64,000 nt of DNA from CAYNHF01 sp964397045 (GCA_964397045.1 CAYNHF010000028.1:1-64000), one strand, 5' to 3'; shown: positions 53,565 through 62,728, counted from the first letter of the stretch. Notes: generated by a model not told the origin, from the sequence alone. Translations and numbers: made by a program.

Positions 53565-54542
53565 CTAGAACTGCACCGCCGCCGCAGCCCAGTGAAACCC
53601 TGCCCCGAAGGCGGTGAGGACCACGAGATCTCCCCTGGCGACGCGGCCCTCACTCACCGCCTCCCACAGCGCAAGCGGCACCGTGGCCGAGCCGGTATTG
53701 CCGTAGCGGTCGACGTTGATGAACACCTGATCTGGTTCGAGACCGAGTTTCTTGCCGACCGCGTCGATGATCCGCTTGTTGGCCTGATGCGGGATGACGA
53801 GCGCGACATCCTCGACCGTGGCGTCGATCCGACCGAGCACCTCCGCGACGGCGGCGCTCATCCGGCGAACCGCCTCTTTGAACACCTCGCCACCATGCAT
53901 CACGAGGCGTTGGTGGTCGCCCGCCGCGAGCGACTCCTCGTTGAAAGGTCTCCGGGTCCCGCCCGTCTCCAGCGTGAGAATCGGCGCCTTGCTTCCGTCG
54001 GTGCCGGTTACCACGTCAAGCACGCGAGCCTTCCCCCCATCCGGTGCCATGACAATCGCTCCGGCGGCATCGCCGAAGAGAACACAAATCGATCGGTCAT
54101 CCCACGACATCAGTCGCGAGATCAATTCGACACCGACAACGAGAATGTTCTTGGGATCGAAGGCGATCCGGGCTCGCGCCACATCGACCGCCTGAACGAA
54201 TCCGGCACAACCACTGCCGCCAAGATCGAACGTCGAAATCTCCCGGCAGCCCAACCGATGCTGGAGCAGTGAGGAGGTGTCCGGGGTGTAGACCTCTGGA
54301 GTGTCTGTGGCGAGAATGATCTCGCCGATGTTTGCGGGGGCGAGTCCGGCATCCGCGATCGCGATTTCCGAGGCGGCTGCGGCGAGGTCAAGTGTCGACT
54401 CGTCATCTGCTGCGAAGCGGCGTTCCTTGATGCCGGTCCGGGTCACGATCCACTCATCGGTGGTATCGAGGAGTTCCGCCCAGTCGTCGTTGGTCATCAC
54501 CCGCTCGGGTACGTACCCACCGAACCCGACGATGTCTGCCAC
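53565..54542 (-). CDS. fabH: 3-oxoacyl-ACP synthase III (FabH-like)
   Basis: 325 residues. Condenses an acyl-CoA with malonyl-ACP to start fatty-acid chains. The catalytic triad is complete: C112 in GGSGCAGF, H252 in PHQANKRI, and N282 in YGNTGSAT. Length is normal. GTG start with GGGAG upstream. No other fab genes are adjacent, so it could be a secondary synthase for branched or special starters; related enzymes also serve polyketide or quinolone-type pathways. Confidence 0.9.
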   Translation of the reverse strand: MADIVGFGGYVPERVMTNDDWAELLDTTDEWIVTRTGIKERRFAADDESTLDLAAAASEIAIADAGLAPANIGEIILATDTPEVYTPDTSSLLQHRLGCREISTFDLGGSGCAGFVQAVDVARARIAFDPKNILVVGVELISRLMSWDDRSICVLFGDAAGAIVMAPDGGKARVLDVVTGTDGSKAPILTLETGGTRRPFNEESLAAGDHQRLVMHGGEVFKEAVRRMSAAVAEVLGRIDATVEDVALVIPHQANKRIIDAVGKKLGLEPDQVFINVDRYGNTGSATVPLALWEAVSEGRVARGDLVVLTAFGAGFHWAAAAVQF

Positions 54543-54868
54543 ATGAGCTCCCGCGATGGCGTGTTGCGGGAATCGTAGCGACCTCTCTCCCAGTCGTGGA
54601 TCCTGGTTGAGAGCAGGTCGGTCGTGTCAGAGGGAGTAGACAGATCAAGGATCGAAAAAACCGACATGCACAACCGCGCCGAAAAGGCCTATCGTGGGGG
54701 TGAACACGTCAGCTCGGGGGCTAACTGGGCGGACGTGCGAGCGAAGAAGGGCGACATCACCCTGAATCCCTAAACGGAATGATGTCGCCCACTTAAGGGT
54801 GCCGGGTCGTTCGACCTCGATTCATGCGAGGCGGCGGCTCGGCCCCTTCTTTCTGGTTGTCCTTCGGC
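54543..54868. other. Intergenic stretch with a hairpin, no gene
   Basis: About 325 bases between fabH and the tiny secreted-peptide gene, both on the minus strand. It holds the fabH promoter region and the 54749-54790 hairpin. No credible ORF or known RNA motif. Confidence 0.5.
54749..54790 (-). terminator. Stable hairpin downstream of the small peptide gene
   Basis: GGGCGACATCA (54749-54759) pairs perfectly with TGATGTCGCCC (54780-54790), 11 bp with a 20-nt loop. On the minus strand it is followed by TTCTT. Likely terminator of the peptide gene, or part of a small RNA. Confidence 0.5.
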
Positions 54869-54964
54869 CTACAGGTGGATGTTGACCACGCTTGCCATAG
54901 CCGGTGCAGCCATGAGCGCCATGGAGGCCAACGCCAGTGCGGCGATCGTTGCTATGCGACGCAT
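54869..54964 (-). CDS. Tiny secreted peptide, 31 residues
   Basis: Not visible to length-limited gene finders. ATG with a strong AAGGAG 6 nt upstream. The sequence starts MRRIATIAALALASMALMAA, a textbook signal peptide with an AMA cleavage site near residue 24, leaving a mature peptide of about seven residues (SVVNIHL). It could be a secreted peptide signal, or a membrane-retained micro-protein. It lies between fabH and the giant regulator on the same strand, with a hairpin after it. Confidence 0.55.
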   Translation of the reverse strand: MRRIATIAALALASMALMAAPAMASVVNIHL

Positions 54965-55031
54965 GGGTTTCTCCTTCTTTCGTTGCCAGAGTGCCATTGG
55001 GGTATCTCATCGGTGTCTCGGATTCACAGCT

Positions 55032-55055
55032 TGAGCGCGAAAAAGCTTGCGCTCA
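55032..55055. repeat. Hairpin repeat, copy 1
   Basis: TGAGCGC (55032-55038) and GCGCTCA (55049-55055) form a 7-bp stem over a 10-nt loop. The loop and right arm, 17 nt (55039-55055), recur exactly at 55124-55140. Confidence 0.6.
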
Positions 55056-55123
55056 TCCCAATAAATGGAAGGGCTGCCACCTACATCTTGTGGTCGGGGG
55101 ACCGGCGCACGGCCACGAGGCGG

Positions 55124-55140
55124 GAAAAAGCTTGCGCTCA
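55124..55140. repeat. Direct repeat, copy 2
   Basis: Exact 17-nt copy of 55039-55055, 85 bp downstream, without the left stem arm. Confidence 0.6.
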
Positions 55141-55145
55141 CGACA

Positions 55146-55159
55146 TGATCCTGGGATCA
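55146..55159. promoter_or_regulatory. Inverted repeat near the 3' end of the giant regulator gene
   Basis: TGATCC and GGATCA, perfect 6-bp arms with a 2-nt spacer, between the direct repeat and the stop codon of the BTAD regulator gene. Operator or weak terminator. Confidence 0.3.
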
Positions 55160-55173
55160 ACCCGTGATCAGGG

Positions 55174-58100
55174 TCAGCGACCGCGTCGCGTGCCAACCTC
55201 GATGTCGCTCGCTCGCAGCACAGTGAGGTCACGTCGAACGGTGGCGACGCTCACCTCGAGCGCGTGAGCGAGGTCGACCACCCTGGCTGAAGCACCCTGC
55301 TCCTGGGCCTCTCCCAGGAGTCGGATGATCCGCGCTCTGCGCCGCTCGGAAACCGAGACGATCACTACGTCGGAAGGCTCGCTCACCCGCCACTGCACCT
55401 CGATCCACTCATCGTCACGCAGTGGCCGACCTGTCGGCGCCTCCACCGAGGCGAGCATCACCGTGATGACCTTCTCCTCAGTTTGCTCGAGTGCATCCGC
55501 GATGGCCTTGTGCTCAGGGACGCGAGTCATCGCCCGATCCCGAGTCGCGGCGTCGAGCGAGGCCAGTGCGGCATCCAGCAGATCAGCAGCTGTGCCGAGC
55601 GAGGACCGCGCAAGCCCCGCTTCGCCGCTCGCGGTTGCGACGACGTACCGTCTGTACCAGACGACGTACGGACGCTCGGACCCGTCCTCCAATTGCTCAA
55701 CGGCTCGATCCGCCAAGGCTCGCGCCTCGGCGAGTTCACCGCCGTCGAGTGCAATGAGTGCCTGCAGGCTGGTCAGGCTCGCTTGCACGTCGTTGAGACC
55801 GAGGCGGGACGCCGCGGTACCCGCGTGCAAGACGTGAGTTGTTGCCGCGACGAGGGCACCGGCTGAGAGTTCAACCTCCGCGGCCAGACGACGGACGTGT
55901 ACTTCGACCCATTCGTTCCTACCATCCGAAAGGAGCGCGAGTGCAGTATCGACGTGGTCGCGGGCGGCCCTGACGTCACCCTTGTGATATGCGATCGTGG
56001 CGAGATGCTCCCGACAGAACGCCTCGCCCCATCCATGCACCTCTGCCTGGAAAAAATCCAAGGAGCGGACAACGTCAGCCGTCGTGTCTTCGCCGAGCAT
56101 CGTGTGACGCACCGACGCCACGTTGGCACGCAACAGCGCTGCACCTCGATAGTCGCCGAGTTGGTCGAAGACTTCGGTGGCCTCGCCGTATGCCGCCAGC
56201 GCGGCCGCCAGGTCTCCCAAGACGTAGCGGGCGTTCCCGAGATTGGAGAGATTGACGGCAACCGCTCGCTGATACCCCACCTCACGCGCCAGGTGCAGGG
56301 CCGATTCGTAGAGTTCGGCGCCACGCCTGGTGTCGCCCTGCTCCATTAGAATGATCGCGAGCTCGCCACTCGTCCGCACCGTACCGTACAGATCGTCCAC
56401 CCGCTCGTGGATCGCGAGTGCTCGCTCCAATTCTTCGGCAGCGCGCGAGTATTGCTGGGCTTGGGCGTAGACATTGCCGAGGTCGCACCGGGCGCCGGCT
56501 TCGTGGAACAAGTCACCACGCGCCAATTCGACCGCTGCTTCCAGATGAGGGGACGCTTCGGAGTGACGACCCGCGTGACTCAGCGTCATGCCGAGTGTGC
56601 TCAGTGCCGCTCGTCGCTGATCCGACACGGCGTCCGCCGCCATGTCGACCGCCGCGGTGGCAAGCCGAACGGCAGAGAGGTGGTTCCCCTCCCGATCCTC
56701 TAATCGGGCCCTCAGCCGTGCGACCTCCGGATGGTCCGGGTCCAGTTCGCTGATCTCATCCAGCACCCGCCGTTGCTCGGCGCGTTCCCCGAGTATGTCG
56801 AGCGAAGCCTCCAGGCCCTTCAGAATGGCGAACCGGTCGTCTTCAGCTGCCCAACGCGCCGCCGTCCGGTAGTGGCGGGCAGCGGCATCAAACGCCGCCA
56901 GACCGAAGGCGCGGTCACCCGCCAGGCGCGAGAAACGCGGACCGTTGACCCGATCGCCCGCCTCTCCGTAGTGGAGCGCCAACGCCTCGACTCGGTCTGG
57001 CTCGCGTCGCTCGATCTCCGCGGCCACGGCCGCATGGAGTTCGGCCCGACGATCGGTTGCCAGCCCCTCGAGGGTCACAGCTCTCACCTGATGGTGGGCG
57101 AAGGCATATCCGTCCGACGACTCGACCAGCGCCCCGCGGGCGATGAGAACGTCGAGCGCCCGCAGCGTCTCGAGACGATCGAGACTTGTGACGCTGCTGA
57201 TGACCACCGGGTCGGTTGCGCGGCCCATAGCGGCTACCGCTTCGAGTACGGCACGGCTGGAGTCGTCGAGACCGGCGAAGCGTCGTGACACCACCTGGGC
57301 AATGCCGCCGGTCGTTGTCACCGGAGCAGCTACCGCGGCGGTCGACACGTCGCGAGTTCCCTCCGCAAGGGTTTCCGCATGCCATGTGCGCAGCGTCTCG
57401 AGCAGGAGCAGCGGGTTGCCCCCGGTCTCCAGGTACAGCCCCTCCGCGGTATCGAGCGGAACGGAGGCCACCCCGAGACTCTCCTCGATCAGGCGGGTTG
57501 AGCCGAAGAGGTCGAACGGTTCGATCGTGACGCGTGCGCTACCCGACGAGCCGTCGATGGCGACCAACTGCTTCCAGACCTCCTGCCGCTCTTTCGCGTC
57601 GGCGTCGCGGTAGCTCAGGCACAACGAGATGGGGCGACGCTCGAGATCACCGGCTACGTCTGCGAGCAACGTCAGCGAAGCCTCGTCCGCCCACTGTGCA
57701 TCGTCGATCATCAGCACCAGGGGGTTCAGGTCAGCCAGCGCGGTGAGCGTCTGCCCGATTGCCCGCGGCAACCGGCCGGTCCCGGCCTCACGTTCGTCCG
57801 GAAGAGGCTCGGGCAGGCCCGGGAGCCACTCCCCGACCCGAGGGACAACCCTGGCGAGATGAGCGAGCGTCAGCCGATGGAGAAGGGCGCCAAGTTGCTC
57901 TGCTCGCAGCCGGGACAGCCCGCTCTCGAGTGCGGTGCGCAGCGAACTGAACGGCTCCAATTGCTCGTCCTCACGACATTCGACCCGCATGACGGTGAGT
58001 CCGCGCCACTGCGCGTCTTCGGCCGTCTCGTCGAGCAGCCGTGTCTTGCCGACACCGGATGAACCTTCCACCATGACGACTCCACCGCGACCGGCCAGAG

Positions 58101-58959
58101 TCTCCTCGAACCGTCGCAGCAGTTGCCTTCGCTCCGGATCGCGGCCGACCATTGGAACGTCCGCCGCCCTGGCCAATAACGGTGCACCGGCAGACGGTGC
58201 GAACGGACGGTCACCTTTGTCCCGCAATTCGGCGATGTTGGCGCGGAGTTGACGGGTCTCCAGGTCGGGATCTGTGCCCAATTCCTGCCGCAGCACCTGA
58301 GCGCAGCGGTCGTATTGGCTCAACGCTTCTGTGCTCCTGCCGAGCAGGAAACAGAGCCGCATCACCTCTCGATGCGCCTCCTCGCGCAGCGGATCGTGCA
58401 GCGTGACCCGACGAGCAAACGCCAGCGACGTGTCGTAGTCCGCTCCGCTCTTGTGCAGGGATACCAACCGCCATAGACAATCGAGGTACGAGGCGCCCAG
58501 CCGCACTCGCTCCGGATCAGCCCAGGGGTCGTAGAAGCCCTCCATGAACTCGCCGCGATAGAGGTCAACGGCGGCCGTGAGGTCTGCAATCTCCGACTGC
58601 ATGTCGCCCCGGCTCGTCGAGACTGCCAGCAGTGCATCGAATTGGGCGACGTCGAGCCACAGCGCGTCCTCCTCGATCGAGATATCTGCCACCGTGGTCG
58701 TGATCAGGTCGGAAGCACCGGCGATGTCCTGCAGTGCAGTCTGGAGTTGCCACAGCGCCTGGCTCAGCCTGCGTCGCGCCGCAGCCTCGGGTTCCTCAGG
58801 CCAGAAGGTCCCCGCCAGGAGCTCGCGGGTGTGCCGCCTGCCGCTATATGTGGCGAGGTAGGCGAGCAGGGATCGGCCGACGCCCGGGATTGGGGGCAGC
58901 GGACGACCTCGATGTTCGAGTACGAAGCCGCCGAGCAGCCTGATGTGGACCCTGTCCAT
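55174..58959 (-). CDS. BTAD-NTPase-TPR regulator with a second, C-terminal HTH
   Basis: 1261 residues. Residues 1-95 form an OmpR-like winged helix (HIRLLGGFVLEHRGRPLPP), then a BTAD domain (about 95-245), the head of SARP/AfsR regulators. A STAND NTPase follows (about 265-560): Walker A GSSGVGKTR, Walker B LVLMIDDAQWADEAS. TPR-like repeats fill about 680-1090. The C-terminus (about 1195-1261) is a DeoR-type helix-turn-helix: RRRARIIRLLGEA, LAHALEVSVATVRRDL. DNA-binding domains at both ends are unusual. Start ATG with a -10 box 7 nt upstream. Activated probably by ligand or partner binding to the repeats; targets unknown. Confidence 0.88.
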   Translation of the reverse strand: MDRVHIRLLGGFVLEHRGRPLPPIPGVGRSLLAYLATYSGRRHTRELLAGTFWPEEPEAAARRRLSQALWQLQTALQDIAGASDLITTTVADISIEEDALWLDVAQFDALLAVSTSRGDMQSEIADLTAAVDLYRGEFMEGFYDPWADPERVRLGASYLDCLWRLVSLHKSGADYDTSLAFARRVTLHDPLREEAHREVMRLCFLLGRSTEALSQYDRCAQVLRQELGTDPDLETRQLRANIAELRDKGDRPFAPSAGAPLLARAADVPMVGRDPERRQLLRRFEETLAGRGGVVMVEGSSGVGKTRLLDETAEDAQWRGLTVMRVECREDEQLEPFSSLRTALESGLSRLRAEQLGALLHRLTLAHLARVVPRVGEWLPGLPEPLPDEREAGTGRLPRAIGQTLTALADLNPLVLMIDDAQWADEASLTLLADVAGDLERRPISLCLSYRDADAKERQEVWKQLVAIDGSSGSARVTIEPFDLFGSTRLIEESLGVASVPLDTAEGLYLETGGNPLLLLETLRTWHAETLAEGTRDVSTAAVAAPVTTTGGIAQVVSRRFAGLDDSSRAVLEAVAAMGRATDPVVISSVTSLDRLETLRALDVLIARGALVESSDGYAFAHHQVRAVTLEGLATDRRAELHAAVAAEIERREPDRVEALALHYGEAGDRVNGPRFSRLAGDRAFGLAAFDAAARHYRTAARWAAEDDRFAILKGLEASLDILGERAEQRRVLDEISELDPDHPEVARLRARLEDREGNHLSAVRLATAAVDMAADAVSDQRRAALSTLGMTLSHAGRHSEASPHLEAAVELARGDLFHEAGARCDLGNVYAQAQQYSRAAEELERALAIHERVDDLYGTVRTSGELAIILMEQGDTRRGAELYESALHLAREVGYQRAVAVNLSNLGNARYVLGDLAAALAAYGEATEVFDQLGDYRGAALLRANVASVRHTMLGEDTTADVVRSLDFFQAEVHGWGEAFCREHLATIAYHKGDVRAARDHVDTALALLSDGRNEWVEVHVRRLAAEVELSAGALVAATTHVLHAGTAASRLGLNDVQASLTSLQALIALDGGELAEARALADRAVEQLEDGSERPYVVWYRRYVVATASGEAGLARSSLGTAADLLDAALASLDAATRDRAMTRVPEHKAIADALEQTEEKVITVMLASVEAPTGRPLRDDEWIEVQWRVSEPSDVVIVSVSERRRARIIRLLGEAQEQGASARVVDLAHALEVSVATVRRDLTVLRASDIEVGTRRGR

Positions 58960-58966
58960 AACCGCG

Positions 58967-58972
58967 AATGTA
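58967..58972 (-). promoter_or_regulatory. Leaderless -10 box for the BTAD regulator gene
   Basis: TACATT on the minus strand, 7 nt before the ATG at 58959. Confidence 0.5.
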
Positions 58973-59088
58973 GTGAGTCGCGCGGGCGAACGGCGAGCTA
59001 GAACGCGAAATCCGTCCCTTCGCGCCTCCGAATTCGGGGAGGACCCACTGGCCGCGCCCGCCGTTGGAAGGCAGGTTCTGTCCGTCCG

Positions 59089-59667
59089 TCAGCCGAAGTA
59101 GGCGGGCACGTTGTCCGCGCGCCACTTGATCGAGCATCCCATCGAAGGGTGTTGATCCACGGACACTTCGTTGCCCTCCAGAACGGCATCGATCGCAGCA
59201 CGAAGATCGGCTCCGGTGACCTCGGTGGCAGTGTTGGGCCGGGCCTCGTCGAAGCGACCGCGGTACGTCAGTCGGCGGTCTGCGTCGAAGAGAAAGAAGT
59301 CCGGCGTACACATCGCGGTATAAGCCTGCGCCACCAATTGGGATTCATCGAACAGGTACGGGAAACGGTATCCGAACTCGCGGGCCTCCTGGGCCATCGC
59401 GGCTGGTGAATCCCCCGGGGAGAGTTCGACGTCGTTGGACGAGATCGCGACGATACCCAGCCCGCTGCCGGCATAGTCGCTGCCGAGTTCGACCAACCCG
59501 CCACGAATGTGCCTCACGTAGGGACAGTGGTTGCAGATGAACATGACGAGGAGCGCATCCTTGTCCGCAAAGCCTTCGAGCGAGACGGTGCCTCCCGTCA
59601 CGACGTCCGGCAGCGAGAAGCTCGGTGCCTTGGTGCCGAGCGGGAGCATCGTTGATGTAACGGCCAT
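59089..59667 (-). CDS. Thioredoxin-fold protein, peroxiredoxin-like
   Basis: 192 residues. ATG chosen because AAGGA lies 7 nt upstream; a frame five codons longer exists. The AhpC/TSA-type fold starts APSFSLPDVVTGG, with FICNHCPYVRHIRGGL (CxxC spacing) and MCTPDFFLFD with a further Cys, then LTYRGRFDEARP. Proteins of this group act as thiol oxidoreductases or peroxidases; the absence of a signal places it in the cytoplasm. Confidence 0.85.
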   Translation of the reverse strand: MAVTSTMLPLGTKAPSFSLPDVVTGGTVSLEGFADKDALLVMFICNHCPYVRHIRGGLVELGSDYAGSGLGIVAISSNDVELSPGDSPAAMAQEAREFGYRFPYLFDESQLVAQAYTAMCTPDFFLFDADRRLTYRGRFDEARPNTATEVTGADLRAAIDAVLEGNEVSVDQHPSMGCSIKWRADNVPAYFG

Positions 59668-59773
59668 GTGATTATCCTTCATCGCGGTTGGCGGCGGGCC
59701 AGTGTACGAGCCTCATGCCACTCGGATGCCGCTCACCGTCCACCAGTGGGTCCACGGAGAAGCTGGTCTGCGA

Positions 59774-60457
59774 CTACCGATCTAGTGCGGTGTGGGCAGT
59801 GGTGACCTGACCGGCAAGCCCTTCGCCGCCCTCGAACGTCCGGAGCGCCACCATCTGCTCCTCGAGCAACTGTTCGCTCTTCGCATACCCGGCCAGAACC
59901 CCCACCAACGCCACAAACGCGTCGGCGAGGGCTGCCTCGTCTTCCGCCTCCGCCTCCCGGGCGGCGGCCGCGGCCTCGTTGAGTCGGTCCGTGGCATCCT
60001 GGTAGTCGCGTGCCGCTGCCAGGTGCGCGCCGAGCATCCAAAGGGCCCGCGAGATCGGGAGCGCGCCCTTGTCGAGGCCACGGGCGAGCCTCAGATTCTC
60101 GCGGGCGGCTTCGAGACCCACCGCCTCCTGGTCGAGGGAGATGGAGAGATCGGGTTCTCCCCAACCCGACCACGTGAAGGAGGCCAGGTCGTAGCACATC
60201 GCCTTGGCCTCCGAACGTAATGCGTAGGCCGTTTCTGCGTCCGCGGCCCGAGCCGCCGCGGCCAATGCTGCGCCGAAACCCGCGTGTGCCAACGTGATCA
60301 CCTGAGCCACGTCGCGTTCGTTCCAATAGGCGTCACGGATTGCCTGCCGATACGCGGCAGCGGCTTCGATCGGATCAGATATCTCACTCAGCGCAACAAC
60401 AGCGGTCAACGGACCGCCATCACGATTGGCGTCCGTCGGGGTTGCCGAATTCGTCAC
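59774..60457 (-). CDS. Helical-repeat protein of unknown function
   Basis: 227 residues. GTG directly preceded by GGAGGTGAC. Strongly alpha-helical, Ala- and Glu-rich; segments such as AYRQAIRDAYWNERDVAQVITLA and AHLAAARDYQDATDRLNEAAA resemble tetratricopeptide repeats. No catalytic motif or signal. It lies 16 nt after the beta-glucosidase gene on the same strand, probably one operon. Confidence 0.65.
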   Translation of the reverse strand: MTNSATPTDANRDGGPLTAVVALSEISDPIEAAAAYRQAIRDAYWNERDVAQVITLAHAGFGAALAAAARAADAETAYALRSEAKAMCYDLASFTWSGWGEPDLSISLDQEAVGLEAARENLRLARGLDKGALPISRALWMLGAHLAAARDYQDATDRLNEAAAAAREAEAEDEAALADAFVALVGVLAGYAKSEQLLEEQMVALRTFEGGEGLAGQVTTAHTALDR

Positions 60458-60473
60458 GTCACCTCCATAGGGA

Positions 60474-61838
60474 TCAGAGCTTCGCCACCTCCCGGCGCCG
60501 GTTCGCAATCAGGTCGCGGTACCAGTAGTAGCTGTCCTTCGGGACCCGCCTCCCCGTGGAGTGCTCCACCCAGACCAGCCCGAAACGCTGGCTGAAGCCG
60601 GAGACCCACTCGAGATTGTCCAGCAGGCTCCACACGAAATAGCCCTCGATCGGTACCCCTGAGGCGACTGCAGTGTCGATTGCAGAAATGTGCTGTTCCA
60701 GGTAGCTGCTCCTCCTCGAGTCGTCGACCGTCCCATCTGGACCCGGCCCGTCCGAGTAGCTGGCTCCGTTCTCGGTGACGAGGATCCGCTCCGGGCGGTA
60801 CGTCTCCGCAATGTGTTGCAGGTAGCCGACGAATGCATCAGGCGTGATCGGCCAGCCCATTTCGGTATGACCGGGGGGAGGGTTCGGCCCAGGCGCAACA
60901 CCCGTCTCCTCCGACTCCTCGCTGCCGGCTTCGATCATCAGGCTGGTGTAGTAGTTGAGTCCCAGGAAATCGATGGGGGTGGCGACCACTTCCATGTCGC
61001 CGGGGGCGACGAACCAGAGGTTGCCGTCCTCCAAACGACCGCGGGCCGCGTACGCAGCAACCATGTCCTCCGGGTACCCCTTTCCGAAGACGGGGTCGAA
61101 GAACCACCGATTGCGAAACCCATCGAAATGGAGCTGCGCAGCCAGGTCGGCAGGGTCGTCACTCGCCGGAGTCGAGGGGCGGCAGTCGAGCGCGATCCCG
61201 ACCTGAGCTTCCGGAACCCGCGCACGGATCGCCTCCACCGCCTTCCCATGACTCAAGAGGAGATGGTGGGCGACAGCCAATCCCGAGCGCCAATCCCGCA
61301 GCCCCGGTGCGAACTGACCCTCCACCTCGCCCAGGAAGGTGGCAACCCAAGGTTCGTTGTGCGTGATCCAGTGCCCTACCCGATCGCCGAGGGCATGTGC
61401 CACCACAGCGGCGTACCGGGCGAAAGCATCCACGGTCGACCGATTGGCCCACCCGCCCCGGTTCTGCAGGGCTTGGGGAAGATCCCAGTGATAGAGCGTC
61501 GGATAGGGCGTAATCCCCTTGGCCAGCAGTTCGTCCACCAGCTTGGAGTAGAAAGCAAGGCCCGCCTGGTTGACGTCGCCTTCCCCGTCCGGCAGCACTC
61601 TCGTCCAAGCGATCGAGAAGCGGTACGCGTTGATCCCGAGCTCGGCCATCAACGCTACGTCTTCGCGCCAGCGGTGGTAGTGGTCGCACGCGACATCGCC
61701 AGATTCGGGCATGTGACCTTCGTCCGCGAACCGGTCCCAGATCGATTCACCCTTGCCACCCTCGTGACGCCCGCCTTCGATCTGATATGCCGATGTCGCG
61801 GCACCCCAGGCAAACTCGTCTGGTCGTAGGAATGCCAT
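60474..61838 (-). CDS. bglA: Family 1 beta-glucosidase
   Basis: 454 residues, full-length GH1. Hydrolyses beta-1,4 or related glucosides with retention. THNEPW near residue 164 holds the acid/base Glu; LVTENGASYSDG near 354 the nucleophile Glu. AWGAATSAYQIEGG, RFSIAWTRVLPDG and WSLLDNLEW are other standard GH1 blocks. No signal peptide, so it acts on imported sugars. No sugar transporter is adjacent. Start ATG has a leaderless -10. Confidence 0.95.
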   Translation of the reverse strand: MAFLRPDEFAWGAATSAYQIEGGRHEGGKGESIWDRFADEGHMPESGDVACDHYHRWREDVALMAELGINAYRFSIAWTRVLPDGEGDVNQAGLAFYSKLVDELLAKGITPYPTLYHWDLPQALQNRGGWANRSTVDAFARYAAVVAHALGDRVGHWITHNEPWVATFLGEVEGQFAPGLRDWRSGLAVAHHLLLSHGKAVEAIRARVPEAQVGIALDCRPSTPASDDPADLAAQLHFDGFRNRWFFDPVFGKGYPEDMVAAYAARGRLEDGNLWFVAPGDMEVVATPIDFLGLNYYTSLMIEAGSEESEETGVAPGPNPPPGHTEMGWPITPDAFVGYLQHIAETYRPERILVTENGASYSDGPGPDGTVDDSRRSSYLEQHISAIDTAVASGVPIEGYFVWSLLDNLEWVSGFSQRFGLVWVEHSTGRRVPKDSYYWYRDLIANRRREVAKL

Positions 61839-61844
61839 CGGCGG

Positions 61845-61850
61845 ATTGTA
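61845..61850 (-). promoter_or_regulatory. Leaderless -10 box for the beta-glucosidase gene
   Basis: TACAAT on the minus strand, 6 nt before the ATG at 61838, the best match in the set. Confidence 0.65.
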
Positions 61851-61939
61851 GAACCGACGTATGGCGGCGGACGAGAGCCAATTCGCGGCTTCTATCCTCT
61901 TGCCCGTTGCGACCCCAAGAGGCTAGAGAGAGGTATCCA

Positions 61940-62728
61940 GTGACAACCGAGAATTACGAGATCATGATGGCGGTGTTCCCCACTGAGGACGGCGCCAAGG
62001 CTGCAGTAGATCAACTCGAGGCCATGGCCAAGAACGACACGATCGAACTCGTGGACGCAGCTGTTTTGGTACGCGACGCAGATGGCAAGACCAAGATCGA
62101 CCAGTACTCGTTGCCGAGCGTCAAGAAGGGCGCCAAGTGGGGCGCCATCATCGGCGGGGTCGCCGGGCTGATCTTCCCGCCGAGCATCATCGGGGGCGCA
62201 CTGCTGGGGGCCGGAATCGGGGCCGGCGGCGCCAAGATCGGGAAGATGGCACTCGAGTCCGACGACTTGAAGGACGCGGCCAAGGATCTCGAGCCGGGAA
62301 CCTCGGCCTTCGTTGCAGTGGTCGACAACACCTGGGTGACCAAGGTGTCGCAGGCTATGGACGGCTACTCGAAGCTCAGCGAGCATGCGCTCGACGCGGA
62401 GAGCGCCGCGCGGCTCGGCATCATCGAAGATGACGAAACCGGCATGTACGCCGAGTACGGCACGGCGACCGCCGTGGATCCCGACACCGGGGCCCGGATC
62501 GTGGCAGACACAACGACGGTGGCCGATACGACGACGGGTGATGTCGTCTCCGCCGGCGATGTGGTTGCCGCAGACCCGACGACTGGAGAGGTGACCGCAG
62601 CGAGCTTTATCGCGGCCGGAAACGTACCAGACGCCGCGGCCCTCGACGACGGCTCGGACAGCAGTGACTCCGCAGACAGCGCAGACAGCCCGGCCGACTC
62701 TGCAGACAGCCCGGAAGACGCCGACTGA
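61940..62728 (+). CDS. DUF1269-like membrane protein with acidic repeat tail
   Basis: 262 residues. GTG with AGAGAGG 6 nt upstream. The N-terminal 150 residues (MMAVFPTEDGAKAAVDQLE, a Gly/Ile-rich hydrophobic stretch WGAIIGGVAGLIFPPSIIGG, and LEPGTSAFVAVVDNTW) fit DUF1269. The rest is a low-complexity tail rich in Asp, Ser, Ala and Thr, ending in repeats of DSAD. Function unknown; the glycine-rich helix may insert in the membrane. Confidence 0.75.
   Translation: MTTENYEIMMAVFPTEDGAKAAVDQLEAMAKNDTIELVDAAVLVRDADGKTKIDQYSLPSVKKGAKWGAIIGGVAGLIFPPSIIGGALLGAGIGAGGAKIGKMALESDDLKDAAKDLEPGTSAFVAVVDNTWVTKVSQAMDGYSKLSEHALDAESAARLGIIEDDETGMYAEYGTATAVDPDTGARIVADTTTVADTTTGDVVSAGDVVAADPTTGEVTAASFIAAGNVPDAAALDDGSDSSDSADSADSPADSADSPEDAD

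Noticed and set aside
60690..61829. 379-residue plus-strand frame
   Set aside because: Antisense to the GH1 beta-glucosidase gene.
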